DNA from: Acidobacteriota bacterium
Lineage (GTDB): Bacteria > Acidobacteriota > Terriglobia > Acidiferrales > UBA7541
Reading direction: 5' to 3'
DNA: 7,492 nucleotides
Assembly: GCA_003153585.1 (NCBI GenBank)
Contig: PLZZ01000085.1
Coordinates: forward strand, 1,582-9,073
This document shows positions 1-6,796 of this stretch, piece by piece; the stretch's first letter is position 1, and each line of letters begins with the position of its first letter. The position numbers and the translations under genes are program-made. The notes beneath the pieces were generated by a model. The model ran no database searches. It was given only the letters and a program-made list of their open reading frames with translations, and was not told the origin of the DNA.

Positions 1-834
1 AACCTCGCGCGTGCTAGCTCTCATATTGAGAAAGCCGCTCATGCGGGCGCGCAAGTAGTCTGCCTGCCGGAACTTTTTCGATCGCAGTACTTCTGCCAGC
101 GCGAAGACACCGCGAATTTTGAATTGGCGGAGTCCGTGCCAGGACCCACCACGGAAGCATTGGGTCGCGTGGCACAAAAAACTAATACCGTTATCATTGC
201 ACCGCTCTTCGAGCGCCGGGCGCCGGGAATTTATCACAACAGTGCCGCGATCATTGACGCCGACGGCCGGATCGCCGGCGTCTACCGCAAGATGCACATT
301 CCCGATGACCCTGCTTATTACGAAAAATTTTATTTCACGCCCGGAGATTTGGGCTTTCGCGCCTTTTCCACCAGCGCCGGCAAAATCGCCACGTTGATCT
401 GCTGGGACCAATGGTATCCCGAGGGCGCGCGCCTCGCAGCTTTGAATGGAGCATGCATACTTTTCTATCCCACCGCGATCGGTTGGCACCCTAGCGAGAA
501 AGAATCTAACGGCGAAGCGCAGCGCGATTCATGGCGCACCATCCAGCGCAGCCACGCCATCGCCAACGGCCTCTACGTTGCTGCCGTCAACCGCGTGGGA
601 CACGAGACTCCAGCGGAAGGGGGGGCCGGGCTCGAATTCTGGGGCGGCTCATTCCTTTGCGATCCTCAGGGAGTCGTCATCGCCGAAGCTTCCACCGACC
701 GCGAAGAAATCCTATACGGCGAAGTGGATCTCGCGCACCTGGAAGACGTTCGCCGCAATTGGCCGTTCCTGCGCGATCGCCGAATCGACGCCTACGCCGG
801 CCTCGAACAACGTTTCCTCGACGAAAAACCTTGA
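1..834 (+). CDS. aguB: N-carbamoylputrescine amidase, 5' end missing
   Basis: This cytoplasmic nitrilase-superfamily enzyme hydrolyses N-carbamoylputrescine to putrescine, CO2 and ammonia, the last step of the agmatine route to polyamines. The frame is open from base 1, so the start lies outside the window; 277 residues are visible. The family is usually a little under 300 residues, so roughly 15-20 are missing. The Glu-Lys-Cys catalytic triad is visible, counted from the first visible residue: Glu24 in LPELF, Lys97 in YRKMHIP and Cys134 in LICWDQWYPE. The segments SQYFCQRED and HIPDDPAYYEKFYFTPGD are typical of the carbamoylputrescine branch and separate it from general nitrilases or beta-ureidopropionases. 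The stop codon overlaps the start of aguA, the enzyme for the preceding step, which strongly supports the assignment. No promoter is visible because the upstream region is outside the window. Confidence 0.94.
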   Translation, partial: NLARASSHIEKAAHAGAQVVCLPELFRSQYFCQREDTANFELAESVPGPTTEALGRVAQKTNTVIIAPLFERRAPGIYHNSAAIIDADGRIAGVYRKMHIPDDPAYYEKFYFTPGDLGFRAFSTSAGKIATLICWDQWYPEGARLAALNGACILFYPTAIGWHPSEKESNGEAQRDSWRTIQRSHAIANGLYVAAVNRVGHETPAEGGAGLEFWGGSFLCDPQGVVIAEASTDREEILYGEVDLAHLEDVRRNWPFLRDRRIDAYAGLEQRFLDEKP

Positions 835-1931
835 AACCTCCTCGCCGCATCGCCCGCTCCACGGAAGGAAATTCGCCGACGTCGCTCGGCTTTCGTATGC
901 CCGCCGAATGGGAACCGCATGAAGCTACATGGATCGGCTGGCCTCATAACGAAACTGACTGGCCCGGAAAGATCGCTCCGATCCACTGGGTTTACGGCGA
1001 GATCGTCCGCAAAATTGTTCCGGGCGAACTCGTCCGCATCCTGGTGAACTCAACCGCGCACGAAGCGCAAGCGCGCAAAGTTTTGAAAAGCGCGGGCGTC
1101 AGCTCGGGCAGAGTTCAGTTTCTGCGCTTCCCCACAAATAGAGGATGGACGCGCGACTTTGGCCCCATCTTCGTCAAACGCTCAAAGCCCCGCCCGGAAG
1201 TTGCCATCGCCCGGTTTCGCTTCAACGCCTGGGCGCGCTATCCCGACTGGAAAAAGGACGATGCGATTCCAGCACAAGCCGCGCGCCGGTTGAAAATGAA
1301 GATCTTCCGCGCCCATCTCGGCCAACGTGACGTAGTTCTCGAAGGCGGAAGCATCGACGTGAATGGTTCCGGCACGCTGCTCACGACCGAAGAGTGCCTT
1401 CTCGATCAAAAACGCCAGGTCCGAAATCCCGGTTTCAGTCGTAATCAGACCGAAACGGCATTGCGCGAGTCCCTCAGCGTAAAAAATATAATATGGCTCG
1501 GCAAAGGAATCGCAGGCGACGACACGCACGGCCACGTCGATGATTTGTGCCGCTTTGTGAATCGACGCACGGTCGTCCTTTGCCGCGAGAAAAACTCACG
1601 CGACAAAAATTACCGCCCGCTCGAAGAAAATTGGGAACGTCTGCGTGGCGCAAGGCTGGAAGACGGAAGCAGAATACACGCCATCGCGCTTCCGATGCCG
1701 TCTCCTCTTTTTTTCGACGGCGTGCGCCTCCCCGCAAGCTACGCGAACTTCTACATCTCGAATTCCGCAGTGTTAGTGCCCACATTCAACGATCCCAACG
1801 ACCGCGTAGCTCTTCGCATCCTGGGTGATTTATTCCCTACGCGCTACGCAGTCGGAATCCATTCCGTCGATTTAGTCTGGGGATTCGGCACCATTCACTG
1901 CCTCACGCAACAGCAGCCTTCTCGCTCCTAA
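831..1931 (+). CDS. aguA: Agmatine deiminase
   Basis: This enzyme converts agmatine to N-carbamoylputrescine and ammonia, giving the substrate of the upstream AguB. It belongs to the guanidino-group-modifying (PAD-like) fold. With a TTG start at 831 it has 366 residues, normal for the family. Visible motifs in order are GFRMPAEWEPHEATW (20-34), the TRDFGP segment with Asp109, LEGGSIDVNG (170-179), DDTHGHVDD (230-238) with His233, and the catalytic cysteine in IHCLTQQQP at Cys357. The first in-frame ATG (897) is rejected because it would cut inside the conserved GFRMPAEWEPH block. TTG 831 is the only start codon between that block and the end of aguB, and it overlaps the aguB stop as TTGA. No clear Shine-Dalgarno precedes it, so translation is probably coupled to aguB. 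One small oddity: the residues before the nucleophile read GFGTIHC rather than the GGG-type form I know best. Confidence 0.94.
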   Translation: MKPPRRIARSTEGNSPTSLGFRMPAEWEPHEATWIGWPHNETDWPGKIAPIHWVYGEIVRKIVPGELVRILVNSTAHEAQARKVLKSAGVSSGRVQFLRFPTNRGWTRDFGPIFVKRSKPRPEVAIARFRFNAWARYPDWKKDDAIPAQAARRLKMKIFRAHLGQRDVVLEGGSIDVNGSGTLLTTEECLLDQKRQVRNPGFSRNQTETALRESLSVKNIIWLGKGIAGDDTHGHVDDLCRFVNRRTVVLCREKNSRDKNYRPLEENWERLRGARLEDGSRIHAIALPMPSPLFFDGVRLPASYANFYISNSAVLVPTFNDPNDRVALRILGDLFPTRYAVGIHSVDLVWGFGTIHCLTQQQPSRS

Positions 1932-2002
1932 TTGCATTGGCAGCAAAAGGAAGGCACATTTTTCTAACGCTATTCTCAAGCCGCTCGCGAAGTATTAATC
2001 TT

Positions 2003-2485
2003 ATGCCCATGAGAAAATCACGCCTCCGCAAAGAATCGGAAGAAAAACATACAGACGAGGGCGAATCCTGCCTCTTCTGCAAAATCGTTTCGCGTGAAGT
2101 CGACGCCAAAATTATTTTCGAAGATGAAATCTCCTTAGCTTTCCTCGACGTTCGCCCTCTTTTCCCCGGCCACATCTTGCTGATTCCGAAGGCGCACTAC
2201 CCCACTTTGTCCGATCTCCCCGCCGCCTTGATCGGCCCGTTTTTCACTAACGCTCAAATGCTCGCCCGAAAAGTACAGGAGGTAATGAAAGCAGAAGGCA
2301 GCTTCGTCGCCATCAACAACATCGTCAGCCAAAGCGTGCCGCATCTTCATGTCCACATCGTCCCCCGCAAACGCAGCGACGGTTTGCGCGGCTTCTTCTG
2401 GCCCCGCCGCCCCTACCAAGAGGGAGAAATGCTGGCCGTGCACGAATCGCTGGGCTCTGGCATCACTGCCAGCAAGTACCGGTAG
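2003..2485 (+). CDS. HIT-family nucleotide-binding hydrolase/transferase
   Basis: This is a histidine-triad protein of 160 residues. The family hydrolyses or transfers nucleotidyl groups, for example adenosine phosphoramidates or dinucleoside polyphosphates; the exact substrate cannot be read from sequence. The HxHxH signature is PHLHVHIVPR, with His114, His116 and His118, preceded by NNIVSQSV, which matches the family's conserved Asn and Gln-Ser-Val lead-in. CLFC near the N-terminus (Cys23, Cys26) is the pair that binds zinc in many bacterial HIT proteins. FLDVRPLFPGHILLIPKAHY is the usual core strand region. I chose the ATG at 2003 (a second ATG lies at 2009) because the conserved domain begins near residue 23. 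The upstream TTG at 1937 would add 22 residues with no family match. Neither start has a convincing Shine-Dalgarno. The gene lies 71 bases after aguA in the same direction, and a functional link to polyamine synthesis is not evident. Confidence 0.9.
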   Translation: MPMRKSRLRKESEEKHTDEGESCLFCKIVSREVDAKIIFEDEISLAFLDVRPLFPGHILLIPKAHYPTLSDLPAALIGPFFTNAQMLARKVQEVMKAEGSFVAINNIVSQSVPHLHVHIVPRKRSDGLRGFFWPRRPYQEGEMLAVHESLGSGITASKYR

Positions 2486-2678
2486 CCTCGATCCGGCGTT
2501 TCGAACCGGTTTTGCCCTGTATTCGGGAATGGCTGTAACTCACTCAAAACAAACGGCGGGGGCATTTCTGCCCGAGCCATGATCGCATGTCAGTCATCGG
2601 GATATTGCGACTCATTCGCTTCGACATTGTTAGCAGTCCGGGCCAGCGCTCGCTCTAAGCCGGAACAATTTCAACACA

Positions 2679-2707
2679 TTGACGCGCCTCTGCGACTTTG
2701 CTATGTT
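2679..2707 (+). promoter_or_regulatory. Sigma70-type promoter for the TPR-yvcK unit
   Basis: A -35 element TTGACG (2679-2684, five of six matches to consensus) is followed after exactly 17 bases by TATGTT (2702-2707, four of six). Predicted transcription would begin near 2714, leaving a leader of about 22 bases that holds the Shine-Dalgarno at 2725 and then the GTG start at 2736. The fit of all parts is good, but this is motif reading only. Confidence 0.6.
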
Positions 2708-2724
2708 CGCGCATGAAGTTTTTT

Positions 2725-2729
2725 GGAGG
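2725..2729 (+). promoter_or_regulatory. Shine-Dalgarno deciding the TPR gene start
   Basis: GGAGG sits six bases before the GTG at 2736. It is the only strong ribosome binding site near any start codon of this frame. It excludes the longer readings from TTG 2679 or ATG 2703, both of which lie inside the promoter hexamers. Confidence 0.8.
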
Positions 2730-2735
2730 CTGCCA

Positions 2736-3350
2736 GTGAAGCGTCGCACGATCCGCACCTCAGCAGCGGCACGAAATAGCCACAAGCTATTGAAAAAGAA
2801 GACGTTAAGAGCCTCCTCAAAGAAGAATGTTCTGCCACCCGACCCCGACGCGCCCGCCAAGCAGGCGCAAATGAAGTTTTACGAAGAGGCTCTCAAGTTT
2901 TTTCAGCAGCAAAAGTTTCTCCGCGCCAAACAGTCGCTCGAACGCGTTCTGGAAGGTCCCAGCAAAGAACTCGGCGACCGGGCGCATGTTCATCTGCGCA
3001 TTTGCGAACAGCGCATCACGCGACCTCCGGTTCCCGCGGTGAAATCCGCCGAAGAGCATTACACGCAAGGCATCGCGCTGATGAATCTTGGCCGCTGGGA
3101 CGAAGCTCGCGAGCATCTCGACCGCGCGCGCAAAGCCGCCCCGAAAGCAGACCACATCGTATACGCCATGGCCGCGCTCGATTGCCTGACCGGCGAAGCG
3201 GAATCCGCCATGCAAAATTTGAAAGTCGCAATTCAATTGCGCCCCGAGAATCGTTACCATGCACGCAACGACGAGGATTTTTCTTTTTTGCAGGAAGACC
3301 CGCGCTTCACTGAGTTGCTCTATCCGGAGCGAGACGGCTCGGCAAACTAA
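2736..3350 (+). CDS. TPR-repeat protein of unknown function
   Basis: I do not recognise a named family. The 204-residue product has three parts. First is a strongly basic N-terminal stretch (residues 1-31, rich in Lys, Arg, Ala and Ser), which does not look like a signal peptide because no hydrophobic core follows. Next come tetratricopeptide-like helices. The clearest repeats are residues 105-138 (AEEHYTQGIALMNLGRW, then DEAREHLDRARKAAP) and 139-172, with a more diverged helical pair at about 46-78 (KFYEEALKFFQQQKF). The short tail (180-196) reads DFSFLQEDPRFTELLY, a kind of ending common after TPR arrays. TPRs bind peptides or partner proteins, so a cytoplasmic adaptor role is plausible, possibly nucleic-acid or membrane associated through the basic end; that is inference. 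The gene starts a transcription unit with its own promoter and lies 15 bases before yvcK. Confidence 0.82.
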   Translation: MKRRTIRTSAAARNSHKLLKKKTLRASSKKNVLPPDPDAPAKQAQMKFYEEALKFFQQQKFLRAKQSLERVLEGPSKELGDRAHVHLRICEQRITRPPVPAVKSAEEHYTQGIALMNLGRWDEAREHLDRARKAAPKADHIVYAMAALDCLTGEAESAMQNLKVAIQLRPENRYHARNDEDFSFLQEDPRFTELLYPERDGSAN

Positions 3351-3365
3351 CTCTCCGCGATTCCC

Positions 3366-4388
3366 GTGAAAAATTCTTCGCAGCAGCGTTCCCGGCCCGT
3401 TCGCGTTGTCGCTCTCGGAGGCGGCACCGGCCTCTCCACTGTTCTCCGCGGGCTGAAAGAATATGTCGCCTCGTCAAAAAAAGAAAAAGAACGCCAGCCT
3501 ATCGCGGATCTCGCGGCGATAGTCACCGTCACCGATGACGGCGGCAGCTCCGGACGGTTGCGCCGCGAGTACCGCGTCCTGCCTCCGGGCGATATCCGCA
3601 ACTGCATGGTAGCGCTGTCGACAGACGAGCACCTGCTTGGAAAGCTTTTTCAGTACCGCTTTCCCGCGGGGCGCGGTCTTGGCGGCCATAGCTTCGGAAA
3701 TCTTTTTCTCACCGCGCTGACGAATGTTACAGGAGATTTTCCGGAAGCGGTGCGCGTGTCGTCGCAAGTGCTCGCCATTCGCGGGCGGATTTTTCCCTCC
3801 ACGGCGCAGAACGTGACGCTCGAAGCGGAGCTGGTGGATGGAACCGTGGTGCACGGAGAGACAAATATTTCGCGCTCGCGAAAACCGATTCGCAAGATCC
3901 GGTTGGTGCCGCGCCGTGTGCGCGCCCTTCCGGAAGTTCTGGAAGCAATCCACTCTGCCGATTTGATTCTGGTGGGACCGGGCTCGCTCTACACCAGCAT
4001 TATTCCGAATCTTTTGATCGAGAAAGTAGTGCAAGCGATCAAACGCTCGCGCGCGACGTGCGTTTACATCGCCAACCTGATGACCCAGCCGGGAGAAACG
4101 CAGCATTACTCGGTGGCCGATCACATCCGCGCGATTTACGGCCATACGCACAAGGATCTTTTCGATTTCGTGGTGATCAACCGCTCGCGCGCTCCGGCGA
4201 GTGTGCTGCGGCGCTACCGGGCTCAGGACGCCGAGCCGGTGAATCCGTCGTTTGATGAACTAGACCGCATGAAACTGAGCTACGTTACAGGGGACCTCTT
4301 ACATCATCGCGGAGTTGTTCGCCACGACCAGAAGCGACTGACCCGGCTTCTGTTGGATGAGTTCGTAAAACGCCGCCCGGCCCGTTGA
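3366..4388 (+). CDS. yvcK: YvcK/CofD-like gluconeogenesis factor
   Basis: The 340-residue product belongs to the YvcK (UPF0052, CofD-like) family. In Bacillus and relatives, YvcK binds UDP-sugars and is needed for normal envelope synthesis and shape during growth on gluconeogenic carbon sources; its biochemical activity is not settled. Conserved blocks are VVALGGGTGLSTVL (14-27), TVTDDGGSSGRLR (54-66), PGDIRNC (74-80), GGHSFGNLFLTALT (106-119), LVGPGSLYTSIIPNLL (202-217) and YIANLMTQPGETQ (234-246). The start is GTG at 3366, 11 residues before the first conserved strand; no other suitable start and no clear Shine-Dalgarno is present. Translation may be coupled to the TPR gene that ends 15 bases earlier. 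The frequent neighbours rapZ and whiA are absent here. The CofD family proper (2-phospho-lactate transferase) is an unlikely alternative, given the TDDGGSSGRLR and GHSFGN forms. Confidence 0.94.
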   Translation: MKNSSQQRSRPVRVVALGGGTGLSTVLRGLKEYVASSKKEKERQPIADLAAIVTVTDDGGSSGRLRREYRVLPPGDIRNCMVALSTDEHLLGKLFQYRFPAGRGLGGHSFGNLFLTALTNVTGDFPEAVRVSSQVLAIRGRIFPSTAQNVTLEAELVDGTVVHGETNISRSRKPIRKIRLVPRRVRALPEVLEAIHSADLILVGPGSLYTSIIPNLLIEKVVQAIKRSRATCVYIANLMTQPGETQHYSVADHIRAIYGHTHKDLFDFVVINRSRAPASVLRRYRAQDAEPVNPSFDELDRMKLSYVTGDLLHHRGVVRHDQKRLTRLLLDEFVKRRPAR

Positions 4389-4432
4389 GCGGCTCACCAT
4401 CGGGCGCGGAACCCGAATTTAAAATGCTTTTC

Positions 4433-4461
4433 TTGCGCCGGTTTGCCGGTGTTCGTATACT
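4433..4461 (+). promoter_or_regulatory. Sigma70-type promoter for gdhA
   Basis: A strong -10 element TATACT (4456-4461, five of six matches) lies 17 bases after a weak -35 TTGCGC (4433-4438, three of six). Transcription would start near 4468 and give a leader of about 100 bases before the ATG at 4568. The leader contains a short direct repeat, AGACTT at 4532 and 4541, but I see no recognisable riboswitch or attenuator hairpin. A weak -35 often means an activator is needed; that is inference. Confidence 0.5.
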
Positions 4462-4557
4462 GACCGCCGCTGTACCGAAGGCTTTGTGGTGTAGAGCAAC
4501 CTGTCGCTAGGGCTAGTCGCGGGCTTTAATAAGACTTCATAGACTTTGAGCAATTTT

Positions 4558-4562
4558 GGAGG
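4558..4562 (+). promoter_or_regulatory. Shine-Dalgarno deciding the gdhA start
   Basis: GGAGG lies five bases before the ATG at 4568. The reading frame is also open from a TTG at 4556, which overlaps this site and so cannot be the start. An in-frame GTG at 4565 is too close to the site to be preferred. Confidence 0.8.
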
Positions 4563-4567
4563 TTGTG

Positions 4568-5836
4568 ATGGCCGGGGTTACGCAGGATGAACTGAATGTT
4601 TATAAATCGGCCGAAGCGCGCTTTGAAATCGCCGCGAAGAAATTAGGCTTGGAAGATGGCCTTTACCGTTATCTGAAGCATCCCAGCAAAGAAATCACAG
4701 TGTATATCCCGGTACCGCTGGACACTGGACGGCTCGAAGTCTTCATCGGCTATCGTGTCCTGCACTCGACGATTCGCGGCCCGGGGAAAGGCGGGATCCG
4801 TTTCGCGCCGGACGTTTCGATTGATGAAGTGCGCGCGCTCGCCGCGTGGATGACGTGGAAATGCGCGGTGGTAAATATTCCGTTCGGCGGGGCAAAGGGC
4901 GGAGTCATTTGCGACCCCAGCAAGCTTTCGAAAACCGAACTTGAGCGTATCACGCGGCGTTACACGGCTGAACTGAGCGAATGGTTTGGCCCCGAGCGCG
5001 ACGTTCCGGCGCCGGACATCGGCACCAATGAACAGACCATGGCATGGGTGATGGACACTTACGCCATGCACGTGCGGCAGGCGACCACGGCGGTAGTCAC
5101 CGGCAAACCGCTCGAGCTGGGCGGCTCGCAAGGGCGCAAAGAAGCCACCGGACGTGGCCTGATGATCTGCTGCAATAATGCGCTGACGAAACTTAAGATG
5201 AAGCGCGAGGGCTGCCGCGTGATCATTCAGGGCTTCGGCAACGTCGGCTCGCAAGCCGCGATACTGATGCACGAAGCAGGCTACAAAATCATCGGTATAG
5301 CGGATATTCACGGGGGTCTCTACAACGAAAAAGGATTCGATGTTCCCAAAGTAGTGGACTGGGTCTACGGCCAGCGCAAAGCTCTGCCAGAATTCCCCGG
5401 CGGCGGGGCCAAGATGACCGCGCAGGAGGTCCTCTTTCATCCCTGCGATATTCTGGTGCCGGCCGCCACTGAGAACCAGATCACGAGTGAAAACGCTGGC
5501 CGCGTGGATTGCAAAATTCTCTGCGAGGGCGCGAACGGACCCACCACTTCGCACGCGGACTCGATCATCGAGAATAAAGGGATTTTTATCGTTCCGGACA
5601 TTCTCGGAAACGCGGGCGGCGTGACCGTCAGCTATTTCGAATGGGTGCAGGACCGCCAGGGCTTTTTCTGGCGCGAAAGCGAAGTGAATGAACGGTTGCA
5701 AGACGTCATGGACCTCAGCTTCGAGCAAGTGATTCGCTACGCGGAGACGCACGGAGTGAACAATCGGATCGCTGCGTACATTGTGGCGATCGATCGCGTA
5801 GCTCGCGCGCTCAGGCTGCGCGGAATCTACGCCTAG
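4568..5836 (+). CDS. gdhA: Glutamate dehydrogenase (hexameric type)
   Basis: This cytoplasmic enzyme interconverts glutamate with 2-oxoglutarate and ammonia using NAD(P). The 422-residue length is typical of the small hexameric class. The catalytic and substrate residues known from the Clostridium symbiosum enzyme can all be placed: Lys74 in GPGKGGIRF (Lys89 there), Lys98 in MTWKCA (Lys113), the catalytic Lys110 in PFGGAKGG (Lys125), Asp150 in PAPDIGT (Asp165) and Ser355 in [10 protein letters not shown] (Ser380). Lys74 and Ser355 bind the glutamate side-chain carboxylate, which argues against leucine, phenylalanine or valine dehydrogenase. The Rossmann motif GFGNVGS is at 222-228. Coenzyme preference cannot be decided safely from what I see. 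The gene has its own promoter and leader, and a class II aldolase-family gene follows after 30 bases, probably on the same transcript. A catabolic or an assimilatory role is equally open. Confidence 0.95.
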   Translation: MAGVTQDELNVYKSAEARFEIAAKKLGLEDGLYRYLKHPSKEITVYIPVPLDTGRLEVFIGYRVLHSTIRGPGKGGIRFAPDVSIDEVRALAAWMTWKCAVVNIPFGGAKGGVICDPSKLSKTELERITRRYTAELSEWFGPERDVPAPDIGTNEQTMAWVMDTYAMHVRQATTAVVTGKPLELGGSQGRKEATGRGLMICCNNALTKLKMKREGCRVIIQGFGNVGSQAAILMHEAGYKIIGIADIHGGLYNEKGFDVPKVVDWVYGQRKALPEFPGGGAKMTAQEVLFHPCDILVPAATENQITSENAGRVDCKILCEGANGPTTSHADSIIENKGIFIVPDILGNAGGVTVSYFEWVQDRQGFFWRESEVNERLQDVMDLSFEQVIRYAETHGVNNRIAAYIVAIDRVARALRLRGIYA

Positions 5837-5866
5837 ATTCGTTGCGGATTTGCCAGGGAGGAAACT

Positions 5867-6670
5867 ATGTATCCTGATTCGATTTCGCCCGGGGCATTAA
5901 AGACGGAAGACGAGCACCGCCGGGATATTTGCGCTGTTGGCCGGTGGATTCACGACCGTAGCTACGTTGCTTCCACTGATGGGAATATCTCCCTGCGCCT
6001 GGACCCTCAGCATATCCTCACTTCGCCCACGGGAATCTGCAAAGGCATGATGACGCCGGACGATCTAGTAGTCACCGATCTTGAGGGCCACAAAGTGAGC
6101 GGGCGGCGGAATCCTTCCTCCGAGTTGGGGATGCACCTTCTGATTTACCGCCTACGTCCGGAGATAAACGCGGTATGCCACGCTCATCCGCCAGTGGCAA
6201 CGGGCTATGCCGCGGCAGGAATACCGTTGAACAAGGCGCTACTTTGCGAATTGGTGCTCTCGCTGGGATGCGTGCCGGTAGCGCGATATGGGACGCCGGG
6301 CACATCAGAATTGGTGGACGCTATCGAGCCGCTGGTGGAAGGTTACGACGCAATCCTGTTGGCGAATCACGGCGTGGTCACCTACGGACAGGATCTGCTG
6401 AAAGCTTTTTTCCGGATGGAGACGACCGAACATTTTGCCCGCGTGGCGCTAGTGACGCAAATGCTGGGCAAGCAAGTACTGCTCTCGGATTGCGACGTCG
6501 AGAAATTGTTCGCGGCGCGCGCGCGCTACGGTCTGCAGACCGCTTCGAATTTGGGCCCGGTGTCGCCGGTGACGTCGGAAGGCGCCGAAACCGAGCGCAT
6601 CAATTTGACGCGGCGCGAGCTGGAATCGCTGGTGGACGAAGCAGTGAAGCAGGATCGCTCGCGGCGGTGA
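5867..6670 (+). CDS. Class II aldolase/adducin-family protein
   Basis: The 267-residue product belongs to the zinc-dependent class II aldolase/adducin family (fuculose-phosphate aldolase, ribulose-5-phosphate 4-epimerase and relatives). Zinc ligands are visible: His105 and His107 in CHAHPP and His168 in ANHGVVTYG. The acidic catalytic or ligand residue is Glu86 in SSELGMH. STDGNISLRL (36-45) with Asn40 and SPTGICKGMM (53-62) form the usual phosphate/substrate pocket. The substrate cannot be assigned, since sugar-phosphate aldolases, epimerases, methylthioribulose-phosphate dehydratases and decarboxylases share these motifs. A charged C-terminal extension of about 45 residues (from about 222) exceeds the roughly 215 residues of E. 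coli FucA. The start is secure: ATG at 5867 with GGAGG (5857-5861) five bases upstream. It follows gdhA by 30 bases with no promoter visible between them, so co-transcription is likely. No kinase, isomerase or sugar transporter lies nearby to name the sugar. Confidence 0.88.
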   Translation: MYPDSISPGALKTEDEHRRDICAVGRWIHDRSYVASTDGNISLRLDPQHILTSPTGICKGMMTPDDLVVTDLEGHKVSGRRNPSSELGMHLLIYRLRPEINAVCHAHPPVATGYAAAGIPLNKALLCELVLSLGCVPVARYGTPGTSELVDAIEPLVEGYDAILLANHGVVTYGQDLLKAFFRMETTEHFARVALVTQMLGKQVLLSDCDVEKLFAARARYGLQTASNLGPVSPVTSEGAETERINLTRRELESLVDEAVKQDRSRR

Positions 6671-6738
6671 TGCGACGACTGTTGTTGCGATCGCAAAGGT
6701 TCCCGGAAATGCAGTCTTCCCCGAAAACTCCAATCTGC

Positions 6739-6780
6739 AAAAAAAGCGGGCAGCAATCGAGTGGCGATCACCGCCCGCTT
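6739..6780 (-). terminator. Intrinsic terminator of the minus-strand secreted-protein gene
   Basis: Read on the minus strand, AAGCGGGC (6780-6773) pairs perfectly with GCCCGCTT (6751-6744) across a 21-base loop, and the second arm runs straight into a T-run made by the seven A bases at 6739-6745. It begins 16 bases beyond the stop of the minus-strand gene. On the plus strand the hairpin is followed by CACAAG, not T, so it should act in one direction only and would not be a classical terminator for the aldolase gene. Confidence 0.85.
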
Positions 6781-6796
6781 CACAAGTTGAGATTCG

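Noticed and set aside
531..830. N-terminal extension of aguA by 100 residues
   Set aside because: It overlaps aguB in another frame, is Arg-rich shadow sequence, and precedes the normal N-terminus of the family.
2491..2514. CCGG-loop-CCGG followed by TTTT just after the HIT stop, with a TTCGAA resembling a tRNA T-loop
   Set aside because: The four-base stem is too short for a terminator. No acceptor, D or anticodon arms can be placed around it, so it is not a tRNA or tRNA fragment.
2560..2573. Hairpin GGGCA-TTTC-TGCCC downstream of the HIT gene
   Set aside because: The stem is only five base pairs and no T-run follows, so I do not call it a terminator.
3474..4151. Minus-strand frame of 225 codons opposite yvcK
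   Set aside because: It has low-complexity Arg/His-rich composition and no start signal, and it lies entirely opposite conserved YvcK motifs.
4400..4416. Hairpin TCGGG-loop-CCCGA shortly after yvcK
   Set aside because: It has a five-base stem and a short ATTT instead of a T-run. It may help end transcription but is too weak to list.
4643..5752. Long open frame of 369 codons on the minus strand opposite gdhA
   Set aside because: It lies wholly inside a gene with all catalytic residues intact. It has no ribosome site or recognisable motif, and such mirror frames are expected from GC-rich codon use.
6685..6696. Perfect 12-base palindrome TTGCGATCGCAA after the aldolase gene
   Set aside because: GCGATCGC cores also occur inside coding sequence at 773-780, and a similar palindrome lies at 5786-5797, so chance in this base composition is a sufficient explanation. 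There is no T-run and no sign of a repeated element.
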